Positions 35,386 to 44,462 of a DNA stretch of 64,000 nucleotides are shown here, piece after piece (the first letter of the stretch is position 1; the number at the start of each line of letters is the position of its first letter). The notes below the pieces were generated by a model, which saw nothing but the letters and a program-made list of their open reading frames with translations, searched no databases and was not told the DNA's origin. The DNA is from TOLSYN sp963849065. Lineage in GTDB: Bacteria > Acidobacteriota > Terriglobia > Terriglobales > Acidobacteriaceae. The stretch lies in NCBI GenBank assembly GCA_963849065.1, contig CAWKFM010000004.1:496001-560000 (forward strand), given 5' to 3'. A program made the position numbers and the translations under genes.

Positions 35386-35877
35386 ATGGCAAGCGACCTT
35401 GAGGCCGGGCTGCGCCGGGAGCTGATCGCGGCCCTCCAGGGCGGCAACGCGCACGTCCGCGTGGAAGGGGTTGTGGCCAAATTTCCCGCCCCTCTCCGGG
35501 GCGAAACAGGCGGCCTTCCCTACTCCGCGTGGCAACTATTGGAGCACATCCGCATAGCGCAGAATGACATCCTGCGCTTTAGCACCAACTGCGACGGGAG
35601 CTATCGGGAGTTAGATTTCCCCGGCGATTACTGGCCCAAATCCGCGGCCCCGCCGAGCGCCCGCGCATGGCAGAAGTCTGTTGCCGCCGTGCTCGCGGAT
35701 CGCGATGCTATGGTGGAACTTATCGGCGATCCGCGCCACGACTTGGCCGCCCCGTTTTCCTGGGGAGATGGCCAGAATCTGCTGCGCGAGGCCATCCTGG
35801 TGATCGACCACAACTCGTATCACATAGGGGAGCTGCTGGCCCTGCGGCGACTGCTGGGGATTTGGCCTGAGCAGTAA
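35386..35877 (+). CDS. DinB-like protein
   Basis: 163 residues, four-helix bundle pattern. Metal-site histidines are visible in WQLLEHIRIAQND and ILVIDHNSYHIGELLALRRLLG (HxxxH), the arrangement of DinB/YfiT proteins, thought to be thiol-dependent metal enzymes. Shine-Dalgarno CAGGAGG seven bases before ATG 35386. Convergent with purM, only four bases between stops. Confidence 0.82.
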   Translation: MASDLEAGLRRELIAALQGGNAHVRVEGVVAKFPAPLRGETGGLPYSAWQLLEHIRIAQNDILRFSTNCDGSYRELDFPGDYWPKSAAPPSARAWQKSVAAVLADRDAMVELIGDPRHDLAAPFSWGDGQNLLREAILVIDHNSYHIGELLALRRLLGIWPEQ

Positions 35878-35881
35878 TCGC

Positions 35882-36940
35882 CTACGTGTACTGCACCTTG
35901 CGCTCGCCTTTGACGATGCGGCCGATGACGTATCCTTTTTCGCCGGCGCGGTCGAGGATGGTCTGCACCTTCTTGAACTTTTTGGCCGGGACCACCAGGA
36001 TCATGCCGATGCCCATGTTGAAGGTGCGCATCATCTCGGCCTGCTCGATGTTGCCGATCTTCTGCATGTGCTCGAAGATGGGCAGCACGGGCCAGCTTCC
36101 CATCTCGATCAGGGCGGCGACGCCTTTGGGCAGCACGCGGGGCAGGTTTTCGGTGATGCCGCCGCCGGTGATGTGGGCCATGGCAGAGACGGCTTCGCCA
36201 TCGACCATGCGGCGCATGATGGGCCAGTAACTCTTGTGCTGCTTCATCAGCTCGGAGCCGACCTTGCCCTTCATCTCATTGACGTAGGTATCCGGGGTGT
36301 AGCCGGCGACGGAGAACAGCAGCTTGCGGGCCAGCGAGTAGCCATTGGTGTGCAGTCCGGTGGAGGGCAGGCCGACGAGCACGTCGCCCACCTGCACGTC
36401 TTTGCCGGTGAGGATCTTTTCGCGCTCGACGGCGCCGACGATGAAGCCGGCGAGGTCGTATTCGCCCTCGGGATAGAAGCCGGGCATCTCGGCGGTTTCG
36501 CCGCCGATGAGGGCGCAGCCGTTGTGTTTGCAGGCCTCGGCCAGTCCGCTGACGACTTTCTCGGCGATCTCCAGCTCGAGCTTGCCCACGGCGAGGTAGT
36601 CCATGAAGAACAGCGGGGTAGCGCCCTGCACGGCAATGTCATTGACGCAGTGGTTCACCAGGTCTCCGCCCACGGTGTGGTGCACGCCCATTTCAAAGGC
36701 GAGCTTGAGCTTGGTGCCCACGCCATCGACGCTGCTGACCAGTACCGGGTCAGTGAATTTTTTCTTGTCGACCTGGAAGAGCCCGCCAAAGCCGCCGATC
36801 TCGCTAAGGACGCACTTGTTGAAGGTACGGTGCGCCAGGTACTTGATGCGCTGCTTGGTACGGTTTGCCTGTTCGATATCGACGCCAGCGTCGGCGTAGG
36901 TGAGGCTCTTTTGTTGTGTGTCGTCAGCCAAGGTTGTCAC
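35882..36940 (-). CDS. purM: Phosphoribosylformylglycinamidine cyclo-ligase
   Basis: 352 residues, fifth step of purine synthesis (FGAM to AIR). Key segments are LTYADAGVDIEQAN, VLVSSVDGVGTKLKLAFEMG, LIGGETAEMPGFYPEGEYDLAGFIVG and VLVGLPSTGLHTNGYSLAR, all PurM hallmarks (ATP-binding SxDGxGTK, GGETA). GTG start at 36940. Divergent from the acyl-CoA synthetase/acetyltransferase gene, with a 215-base gap. Confidence 0.96.
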   Translation of the reverse strand: MTTLADDTQQKSLTYADAGVDIEQANRTKQRIKYLAHRTFNKCVLSEIGGFGGLFQVDKKKFTDPVLVSSVDGVGTKLKLAFEMGVHHTVGGDLVNHCVNDIAVQGATPLFFMDYLAVGKLELEIAEKVVSGLAEACKHNGCALIGGETAEMPGFYPEGEYDLAGFIVGAVEREKILTGKDVQVGDVLVGLPSTGLHTNGYSLARKLLFSVAGYTPDTYVNEMKGKVGSELMKQHKSYWPIMRRMVDGEAVSAMAHITGGGITENLPRVLPKGVAALIEMGSWPVLPIFEHMQKIGNIEQAEMMRTFNMGIGMILVVPAKKFKKVQTILDRAGEKGYVIGRIVKGERKVQYT

Positions 36941-37155
36941 GTCCGGAGAAAGTATTCGGGGGGTCCGCGAACCAAGATTGTAACATCGGCGGAGGAAAGA
37001 TGCGGTGACGGTGCTGGTTTTCGGCAGGTTTCCGGCGGCAGTGCCGCGGGATTGGGAATCGTGCTTCTGCCGGGCAGGGAGAATTTCATCCCGCGGTGCG
37101 GGCCGGGCGGTGTAGGATGCTACGCCAGAAGATCCGGTTCGAAAGGTGAGCGCCG

Positions 37156-39915
37156 ATGAGCCCGATTGGCAAGACCCCGGTTTCCAACGTCAGTCCCTCC
37201 AATGATGTTCTGCGAGCCGACCGGCACCCGCTGGACCCCATCTTCAAGCCCTCCAGCGTGGCCCTGGTGGGCGCCAGCGAGCGCGTCGGCTCGGTGGGCC
37301 GCACTGTGCTGTGGAACCTGATCAGCAACCCGTTCGGCGGCGTCATCTACCCGGTGAATTCCAAGCGCGCCCATGTTCTGGGGTTTCGCGCCTACGCCAG
37401 TTTGCAGGAGCTGCCCGAGGTTCCCGACCTGGTAATCCTGTGTACTCCGGCCGAGGGGGTGCCGGCGCTGCTGGCGCAATGTGTGGAGATAGGCGTGCCT
37501 GCGGGCATCGTTCTCTCTTCCGGCTTTAAGGAGACGGGCGAGCACGGCAGCCGGCTGGAGGCCGAGATCGTGCGGACGATCCAGGGACGGATGCGCCTGC
37601 TGGGGCCCAATTGCCTGGGGGTGATGAATCCCGTGTCAGGGCTGAACGCGACCTTTGCCAACTCGATGGCGAAGCCGGGCAATGTGGCCTTCATCAGCCA
37701 GAGCGGGGCGCTGTGCACGGCGGTGCTGGACTGGTCGATGACGGAGAATGTGGGCTTCAGCAGCTTCGTCTCCATCGGCTCCATGTTGGACGTGAACTGG
37801 GGCGACCTGATCGACTACTTCGGCGACGATCCGCGGACCCGCTCGATTGTGATTTACATGGAAACGATTGGCGACGCCAGCTCGTTTCTGTCGGCCGCGC
37901 GGGAGGTTTCGCTGACCAAACCGATCATCGTCATCAAGTCCGGACGCACGGCCGCCGCCTCGCGGGCCGCCGCGTCGCACACCGGTTCGATGACCGGCTC
38001 GGACGCGGTGATGGAAGCGGCGTTTCGGAGAGTTGGAGTGCTGCGCGTCAACTCCATTGCCGAGATCTTCTTTATGACCGAGGCGCTGGCCAAGCAGCCG
38101 CGTCCCAGAGGCAACCGGCTGTGCATTGTGACCAACGCGGGCGGGCCGGGCGTGCTGGCCACCGACGCTCTGATGCAGGGCGGCTGCGAGTTGGCCGAGC
38201 TGTCCCCGGAGAGCATGGCGGCTTTCAATGCCTTTCTGCCGCCGGCGTGGAGCCACAGCAATCCGGTGGACATATTGGGCGACGCCGAGCCGGACCGCTA
38301 TGCCAAGTCGCTGGAGATTGCCGCTAAGGACCCCAACACCGACGGGATGCTGGTGATCATGACGCCGATGGGAATGACCAACCCCACGCAGATCGCCGAG
38401 CAGCTCAAGACCTATGCCCGCGGACTGGGCAAGCCGGTGCTGGCCAGCTGGATGGGCGGCGAATCGGCGGCGCAGGGCGAGGAGATTTTGAACCGCGCGG
38501 GAATCCCCAGCTTCCAGTATCCCGATACCGCGGTGCAGGCCTTCAACTACATGTGGCGCTACACCTACAACCTGCGCGGATTGTATGAGACGCCCTCGCC
38601 CAACGCCGCCGCCTTTCATCCCCAGCGCGTCCAGGCCGCGGAACTTCTGGCCTCGGTGCGCAGCGCCAAAGTGTGCAACAAGGGTCGCACGATTCTGACC
38701 GAGTACGAATCGAAGAAGCTGCTGGATACCTACGGGATTCCGCGGATTGCGACCGAGCTGGCGGCCAGCGAAGACGAGGCCGCCGAGGTCGCCGCAGCCA
38801 TCGGATTCCCGGTGGTGGTCAAGCTCAACTCCCTTACCATTACGCACAAGACGGACGTAGGCGGAGTGGCGCTCAATCTGCCTGATGCGGCCAGCGTGCG
38901 GCGCGCCTTCCGGCAGATTCGCGAGAGCGTGACGGCCAAGGCGGGCGCGGAACATTTCCAGGGAGTGACGGTGCAGCCGTATGCCGAGCAGGAGGGCTAT
39001 GAGCTGATCCTGGGCTCGTCGCTGGACCCGCAGTTCGGGCCGGTGCTGCTGTTCGGCACCGGCGGGCAGCTGGTGGAGGTCTTCGAGGACCGCTCGCTGG
39101 CACTGCCGCCGCTGAACACCACGCTGGCGCGCCGCATGATGGAGCAGACCCGCATCTATAAAGCGCTGAGTGGGGTGCGCGGACGCACTCCGGTGGACAC
39201 GGCGGCACTGGAGGAGCTGATGGTGCGCTTCAGCGACCTGGTCATCCAGAACCCGGCGATCAAGGAGATCGAGATCAACCCGCTGCTGGCCACATCCCAC
39301 CGCCTGATTGCGCTGGATGCGCGGGTGGTGGTGCACGAGGCCAGCGTGGCCGATGCGGAGCTTCCGCGCTCGGCGATCCGTCCCTACCCGGTGGTGTACG
39401 TGGCCGGATGGAAGATGAAAGACGGCGAGGTGGTCACCATTCGGCCGATTCGTCCCGAGGACGAGCCGCTGGTGATCGAGTTCCACAAGAAGCTCAGCGA
39501 GCGCACGGTGTATCTGCGCTACTTCCAGCCGCTGAAGCTTACGCAGCGCACTGCGCACGAGCGGCTGACCCGCATCTGCTTCATCGATTACGACCGCGAG
39601 ATGGCGCTGGTGGCCGAGCGCAAGAAAGAGGACGGCACGAGCGAAATCATTGCGGTTGGCCGGTTGAGCAAGATCCACGGGCGTCCCGAGGCCGAGATGG
39701 CCGCACTGGTGCAGGATGAGTACCAAGGCAAAGGGCTGGGCGGGGAACTGTATCGCCGCCTCATCCGCGTGGCGCGCGACCAGCGGCTGACCAAGGTGCA
39801 CTCCAACATGCTGGGCGAAAATAAGGAAATGCAGAATCTGTGCCGGCGGCTGAACTTCCACATGAGCACGCCCGACCTGGAAGACAATCTGGTACTGGCG
39901 GAGCTGGCGCTGTAG
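37156..39915 (+). CDS. ADP-forming acyl-CoA synthetase fused to a GNAT acetyltransferase (Pat/YfiQ-like)
   Basis: 919 residues. The order is CoA-binding domain (~25-135, FKPSSVALVGASERVGSVG), succinyl-CoA-ligase-like domains (~150-470), ATP-grasp (~495-725, VVVKLNSLTITHKTDVGGVALNL), GNAT (~765-910, DEYQGKGLGGELYRRLIRVA). This matches the Pat/YfiQ lysine acetyltransferases of acetyl-CoA synthetase. Unlike many Pat proteins, the phospho-histidine position of the ADP-forming ligases is kept: His275 in AASHTGSMTG. So the ligase half may be active. Long leader of about 40 bases with AAAGGTG. Confidence 0.9.
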   Translation: MSPIGKTPVSNVSPSNDVLRADRHPLDPIFKPSSVALVGASERVGSVGRTVLWNLISNPFGGVIYPVNSKRAHVLGFRAYASLQELPEVPDLVILCTPAEGVPALLAQCVEIGVPAGIVLSSGFKETGEHGSRLEAEIVRTIQGRMRLLGPNCLGVMNPVSGLNATFANSMAKPGNVAFISQSGALCTAVLDWSMTENVGFSSFVSIGSMLDVNWGDLIDYFGDDPRTRSIVIYMETIGDASSFLSAAREVSLTKPIIVIKSGRTAAASRAAASHTGSMTGSDAVMEAAFRRVGVLRVNSIAEIFFMTEALAKQPRPRGNRLCIVTNAGGPGVLATDALMQGGCELAELSPESMAAFNAFLPPAWSHSNPVDILGDAEPDRYAKSLEIAAKDPNTDGMLVIMTPMGMTNPTQIAEQLKTYARGLGKPVLASWMGGESAAQGEEILNRAGIPSFQYPDTAVQAFNYMWRYTYNLRGLYETPSPNAAAFHPQRVQAAELLASVRSAKVCNKGRTILTEYESKKLLDTYGIPRIATELAASEDEAAEVAAAIGFPVVVKLNSLTITHKTDVGGVALNLPDAASVRRAFRQIRESVTAKAGAEHFQGVTVQPYAEQEGYELILGSSLDPQFGPVLLFGTGGQLVEVFEDRSLALPPLNTTLARRMMEQTRIYKALSGVRGRTPVDTAALEELMVRFSDLVIQNPAIKEIEINPLLATSHRLIALDARVVVHEASVADAELPRSAIRPYPVVYVAGWKMKDGEVVTIRPIRPEDEPLVIEFHKKLSERTVYLRYFQPLKLTQRTAHERLTRICFIDYDREMALVAERKKEDGTSEIIAVGRLSKIHGRPEAEMAALVQDEYQGKGLGGELYRRLIRVARDQRLTKVHSNMLGENKEMQNLCRRLNFHMSTPDLEDNLVLAELAL

Positions 39916-39925
39916 GGCGGGAACG

Positions 39926-40561
39926 TTAGCGGCCTGGTTCGATGAGAACCGTGTCGCGGCAGCGCAGATAGGCGCGGAGGCAGATGACAGCGGCGAAGAC
40001 GAGCCCGGCGCTGGTGTCTAGTGCCACGTCGCTCCAGTCTCCGTCGCGGCCGGGAATCGTCATCTGATGAAACTCGTCGGCGCAGGCCACCACGAAGGTC
40101 AGCAGGACAGCCAGCGTTCCCCATTCGATGCGCCACCACAGGCGACGCACCTGGACGCCGCCGCGAAAGCTGAGCTGGTATTCATGGCGCAGCCAGTAGC
40201 TGCCGCGCAACAGAAAAAGCCAGCTCAGGCACAGCAGGCCGTAGCCCAGCATGTGGCCGCTCTTGCGCATCACCAGGTTCAGTAGGTCGAGTAGTGCGCC
40301 GTGGATCGGAAGCCCGAGCCAGAGCATCAGCCGTGCCAGAAAGCCGTGGGTGTGCTGGCCTGACATGGCATCGGTGGATTCCATTTTGATCAGGGTGAGC
40401 ATGGCCAGCACCGGCAGCCAGTAATGCCAGAATAATTCCCATCTGTGCCTGGATCGCCCTCGCGGATTGGGGCACGAGGGCTCCGCCGCGCCGTGGGCGG
40501 CGCGGCTAGGTGCGCCGGAAATCGCGGGCAAAAGACAGTTTTCTTGAACGGCGTCTGACAT
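39926..40561 (-). CDS. VanZ-like membrane protein
   Basis: 211 residues with four to five membrane helices. KSGHMLGYGLLCLSWLFLLRG and ADEFHQMTIPGRDGDWSDVALDTSAG are the VanZ signature (K-x-x-H and DExxQxxxPxRxxxxxDVxxN/D). VanZ confers low-level teicoplanin resistance in enterococci; in environmental bacteria its role is unclear. N-terminal 35 residues are unstructured and charged. It ends two bases after guaB stops being read on the same strand (gap 40561-40564), so it is downstream of guaB in one operon. Confidence 0.83.
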   Translation of the reverse strand: MSDAVQENCLLPAISGAPSRAAHGAAEPSCPNPRGRSRHRWELFWHYWLPVLAMLTLIKMESTDAMSGQHTHGFLARLMLWLGLPIHGALLDLLNLVMRKSGHMLGYGLLCLSWLFLLRGSYWLRHEYQLSFRGGVQVRRLWWRIEWGTLAVLLTFVVACADEFHQMTIPGRDGDWSDVALDTSAGLVFAAVICLRAYLRCRDTVLIEPGR

Positions 40562-40563
40562 AG

Positions 40564-42075
40564 CTACTCCGCGCGGTAGTTGGGAGCCTCGCGGGTGATG
40601 GTGACGTCGTGGACGTGGCTCTCCTTGAGCCCGGCGCCGCTGATGCGGATGAAGCGCGCCTTCTGCTGCATCTCTTCGATGGAGGCGCAGCCCACGTAGC
40701 CCATGCCGCTGCGCAGTCCGCCGATCAGTTGATGGACCATCATGGCCACCGTGCCCCGGTAGGGAACGCGGCCTTCGATGCCTTCGGGAACCAGCTTGGC
40801 CAGCCGGTTGCCCTCTTCCATTCCCGCGTCCAGACCGCGATGGCCTTCGCCGGGATCGTCGAGGCTCTGGAAGTAGCGTTCGCTGGAGCCCTGTGCCATG
40901 GCGCCCAGCGATCCCATGCCGCGATAGGCCTTGAAGGTGCGGCCCTGGTAGAGGATGGTTTCGCCGGGACTCTCTTCGGTTCCGGCCAGCAGCGAGCCGA
41001 CCATAACCACGCTGGCTCCGGCGGCGATCGCCTTGGAGATATCGCCGGAATACTTGACGCCGCCGTCGGCGATGATGGGCACGCCGGTGTCGCGCGCCGC
41101 GCGCGAGGCTTCGGCGATGGCGGTGATCTGCGGGACTCCCGCGCCGGTGACGATGCGCGTGGTGCAGATGGAGCCGGGACCGATGCCGACTTTGACGCCG
41201 TCGGCGCCACAGGAAATTAGCTCGGCGGTGGCCTCATAGGTAGCCACGTTGCCGGCCAGCAGGCTGACGTTGGGCAGCGCGTGCTTGATGGCCTTGATGG
41301 CTTCCATCACCCGCGTGGAGTGGCCGTGCGCGCTGTCGATGGCCAGCACGTCGCACTTGTAGCGGACCGCTTCCTGGGCGCGCTCCAGGAAATCTCCGGT
41401 GGCGCCGACAGCGGCACCGACGCGAAGACGTCCCTGGTCGTCTTTGGCCGCCGTGGGGTACTTCAATTTCTTCTGGATGTCCTTGACCGTGATGAGGCCC
41501 TTCAACTCGTAGTTGTCATCGACCACCAGCAGCTTTTCCACGCGGTGCTGATGCAGGATAAGCTCGGCCTGCTCCAGCGTGGTGCCGACCGGAACCGTGA
41601 TCAGGTTGTCCTTGGTCATGATCTGCGAGATGGGGATGTCGGTGCGGGTCTCAAAGCGCAGGTCGCGATTGGTCAGGATGCCGACTAGGCGCTTGCCCTT
41701 GGTGACCGGCACGCCGCTGATGCGGTAGCGCCGCATCAAATCGAGGGCATCGCTGATATTGCGCTCCGGTTCGATGGTGACCGGATCGACGATCATGCCG
41801 CTTTCGGAGCGCTTGACCTTGTCGATCTCGCCGGCCTGCTGCTCGATGGAAAGATTGCGGTGCACGATTCCCAGGCCGCCCTGCTGGGCCAGCGCAATGG
41901 CCATGCGCGATTCGGTCACCGTGTCCATGGCGGCGCCGATGAGCGGAATATTCAGGCGGATGTTGCGCGTGAGCTGAACCTGGGTGTTGACTTCGGTCGG
42001 AACCACGTCGGACTTTGCCGGCAACAGCAGCACGTCGTCGAACGTCAATGCCTCGGGTACGGGAAAGTTAATCAT
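40564..42075 (-). CDS. guaB: Inosine-5'-monophosphate dehydrogenase
   Basis: 503 residues. N-terminal TFDDVLLLPAKSDV, a CBS pair (residues ~95-205, SISQIMTKDNLITVP-type segments), and the catalytic loop VGIGPGSICTTR with the active-site cysteine, then GGVKYSGDISKAIAAGA and GMGSLGAM. It oxidises IMP to XMP, the committed step of GMP synthesis. Flap EGRVPYRG is present. On the minus strand with VanZ-like following; upstream gap 42076-42451 holds TACAAT (42106-42111, minus) as a probable -10. Confidence 0.97.
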   Translation of the reverse strand: MINFPVPEALTFDDVLLLPAKSDVVPTEVNTQVQLTRNIRLNIPLIGAAMDTVTESRMAIALAQQGGLGIVHRNLSIEQQAGEIDKVKRSESGMIVDPVTIEPERNISDALDLMRRYRISGVPVTKGKRLVGILTNRDLRFETRTDIPISQIMTKDNLITVPVGTTLEQAELILHQHRVEKLLVVDDNYELKGLITVKDIQKKLKYPTAAKDDQGRLRVGAAVGATGDFLERAQEAVRYKCDVLAIDSAHGHSTRVMEAIKAIKHALPNVSLLAGNVATYEATAELISCGADGVKVGIGPGSICTTRIVTGAGVPQITAIAEASRAARDTGVPIIADGGVKYSGDISKAIAAGASVVMVGSLLAGTEESPGETILYQGRTFKAYRGMGSLGAMAQGSSERYFQSLDDPGEGHRGLDAGMEEGNRLAKLVPEGIEGRVPYRGTVAMMVHQLIGGLRSGMGYVGCASIEEMQQKARFIRISGAGLKESHVHDVTITREAPNYRAE

Positions 42076-42201
42076 TGGGCGTTTCCAACAGAAGGAAGGT
42101 CATAGGGCATTGTATGAACTCCATCGCAACGGATGCAAACCGGGCGCTCCAGAAACATTTTGTAACACTCTGTTGACAAACGGCCTGTTCTATGGCCGCG
42201 C

Positions 42202-42216
42202 TTATGAGTCTCATAA
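42202..42216. promoter_or_regulatory. Perfect palindrome TTATGAGTCTCATAA
   Basis: 15-bp perfect inverted repeat in the 376-base gap upstream of guaB (42076-42451). It has operator-like size. A TTGACA is at 42173 on plus with no good -10 partner. Confidence 0.4.
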
Positions 42217-42314
42217 AAACTTCCGATTTCCAATCTTCATCGGGGAGATGCAGACTGGTTGAGCGTGCTGCCTCCGGGTAGCTGCAATCCATAAAGGTTC
42301 TATGGCTCTCCTTC

Positions 42315-42360
42315 GGCCGGGGAAGCGGTGACGACCGCTCATCTTCCGGCCATTTTTTTT
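42315..42360 (+). terminator. Plus-strand terminator with no annotated gene upstream
   Basis: Stem GGCCGGGGAAG...CTTCCGGCC with an inner CGGT/ACCG stem, followed by eight Ts (42353-42360). All flanking genes are on the minus strand, so it would end an unknown plus-strand RNA starting in 42110-42310, for example a small RNA. Confidence 0.55.
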
Positions 42361-42451
42361 GCCTCGGATTGCCCGGCGAGGGCGCTATATCGTCTCCCGA
42401 GATGCTGGGTCCCAAGCCGCAGGCCGTGGATATGGCTTCTCTGGAACCGCT

Positions 42452-43424
42452 CTACTGCGCCGCCGGTTCTCCGGGCGTCGGAGTGGCCTCTGCCTGGAAC
42501 TGCGCGTCCATGCCGTGGGTGGGATCCTTGTGGAAGAGCTTGCGTGAGATATCCGGCCAGAACTCCTGAACGATGGTGATCATCGCCCCTTCGGCGGTCT
42601 GAATCATCGCCGTGGAAAGGACCAGGCCGACGCCCGAGTTTCCGCGTGGGTAGTAAAGAGTGGAGAGCCCGCCGGCAGCCAGGTTCCCAAGCACGTTGGA
42701 GTAATTGGGCTCCCATTTGTGGGTGTTGTCGTGTTTGCAGATGACGGATGCGGATGCGGCGTAAGCCGCGCGGTGCAGCACGCTGCCGTGGCCCAGGCGG
42801 AAGTAGCGGGGATCCTGATGCAGCAAGGAGGGCAGGATGCCGTTGCCGATCATGGTGCCGTCGAAGGAATCCAGGTAGGCGATGCCGGAACGTTCCGCGA
42901 ATCCTTTGGCTCCCCAGGGCGCGTTGGAGATGTCATCCGCCGCCTCATGGTAGCCGGCCGTGACCACCGCGAAGGCGATGGTGATCTTATCGGTGGCGAT
43001 GCGGAGCGCGAGGTTCATCTTCTGCCCGGCGCTCAGTGAGACGGCATCGCTGCGATAACTGACGTTGAACTCCGGAAGAACTCCGGCCAGTCTCTGCGTT
43101 TCCTGCTCTTTGAGCTGTTCCTCGGCGAGTTGGTGCTGAGTCTGGTCCGGTGCAGCCGGTTGGGCCGCGATGCTGACAGGTACCGGCACGACCGGCTGGA
43201 TCGCCTTCTGCGCGACCTCCGGATTCTGCTGCGAGGTGCCATCCGCGAGTCGGTGCGGCGCCCCCGGTACCGGCATCGGCGGGCTCCGTTGCGGCTCTGA
43301 GCCGGGGCGGATGGCTGGCCGGTGCCCTGCCAGTGCGTATCCGGCGCGTTGATTTCTTCTGCCCAAGGGGTGTGGCGAGGGCCAGCGCCGCCAGGATCAG
43401 CAGCCAGAGACGAAAAGTTTTCAC
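42452..43424 (-). pseudogene. Secreted protein of unknown function with an apparent frameshift near its signal peptide
   Basis: Main reading frame 42452-43366 gives about 300 residues with no start near a ribosome site. A GTG at 43424 is preceded by GGAG at a good distance and opens a strong signal peptide (VKTFRLWLLILAALALATPL). But it is in another frame and must shift at about 43350-43366 to join the main frame. The mature part contains DSFDGTMIGNGILPSLLHQDPRYFRL, a conserved secreted-protein pattern without known function. Either a sequencing indel or real gene decay. Upstream gap to rimP contains the nusA-operon promoter. Confidence 0.6.
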
Positions 43425-43626
43425 GCGAAAGCTCCAGGGGCCAGGCAACGCACCGATTTGAGGGGATACGATCCATTCTACAGTGGAAAGGGTGGCGAGG
43501 GGCGGAGCGCGAGAGTAGACCTGCAACTTTTCCCATATTTTAACTATCCAATGGGGTAACTACGCTCCGATGGCGTTGTGAGCCCCGGGGGCGGCGGCCG
43601 GTAGCCGGGGGCGCAGGGCGTCTTGG

Positions 43627-43656
43627 TTGTATTCGCTCCCGAAGCAGCGCTATACT
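43627..43656 (+). promoter_or_regulatory. Promoter of the rimP-nusA-infB operon
   Basis: -35 TTGTAT (43627-43632), 18-bp spacer, -10 TATACT (43651-43656). The predicted leader is about 200 bases (43663-43866) with no recognised gene. The rest of the 442-base gap 43425-43866 holds nothing else that could be supported. Confidence 0.6.
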
Positions 43657-43866
43657 CTCAGGTGATCGCTGCGGAGTGTCCATCCGTGCTCCTGGTTTGG
43701 GGCAGCGGAGAGCAGTGGTGGGCCGTGCGGGCCGCGTTCCTGGTTCATTTCCCTGTCCATTTGCGCTTTGGCGAAGGCAGGCAGCCGTCAGGCCTGTTGG
43801 GGAAACCACGGGTTGGAAGCGCCGCGTGGCTGGTGGCATCTGGTAAGGCGGAGTTCTGGTTCAGGC

Positions 43867-44361
43867 ATGGCATTTGCGCTCGACAAAGTTCGTGAGATCG
43901 CGGAAAGAGTGGCCCACTCCAGTGGCTTGGTGCTGTGGGATATCGAGCTGAAAGGGAGCGGGGCGAGCCGCACCCTGCGCGTCTTTATTGACAAGCCGGA
44001 GGGCGTCAGCCACGAGGATTGTGCGGCGTACAGCCGGGAGGCGTCCACTATCTTCGATATTGAGGACGCGGTACCTGGCGGGGCTTATCTGCTGGAGGTC
44101 TCTTCTCCCGGACTGGACCGCAAGCTTTTTAAGCCGGAGCATTTCGCGCGCTTCGCCGGCAGCCTGATTAAGTTCAGCACGCGCGAGCTCGTGAACGGCA
44201 ACCGGCAGTTCGAAGGGCGGCTGGTTGGTTTTTCCGAAGGCCAGCTGACGGTGGATCTGGACCAGGTGGCCAGCCGCAAGAAGGCCAAGGTGCAGGGCGC
44301 AGGCGTGATCGTGGTGCCGCTCTCGAATGTTGAGAAGGCGAGCTTGGTTCCGGAGTTTTAG
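43867..44361 (+). CDS. rimP: Ribosome maturation factor RimP
   Basis: 164 residues. N-terminal alpha/beta domain LVLWDIELKGSGASRTLRVFIDKPEGVSHEDCAAYSREAS, then DAVPGGAYLLEVSSPGLDRKL, the signature SSPGLDRPL. The C-terminal SH3-like domain is FEGRLVGFSEGQLTV. It binds the 30S subunit during late assembly. Start at ATG 43867; an in-frame ATG at 43768 is judged too far upstream. First gene of the rimP-nusA-infB cluster, whose order is conserved across bacteria. Confidence 0.94.
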   Translation: MAFALDKVREIAERVAHSSGLVLWDIELKGSGASRTLRVFIDKPEGVSHEDCAAYSREASTIFDIEDAVPGGAYLLEVSSPGLDRKLFKPEHFARFAGSLIKFSTRELVNGNRQFEGRLVGFSEGQLTVDLDQVASRKKAKVQGAGVIVVPLSNVEKASLVPEF

Positions 44362-44462
44362 CTCCGGAACGTTAGAGCCGAAGGGTTAGCAATCGGGATT
44401 CATTCCCGAGTAAGAATTCAGAGCGGGGCGCGTCCCCGCATTAGGTGAAGGTGGCAGGGAAT

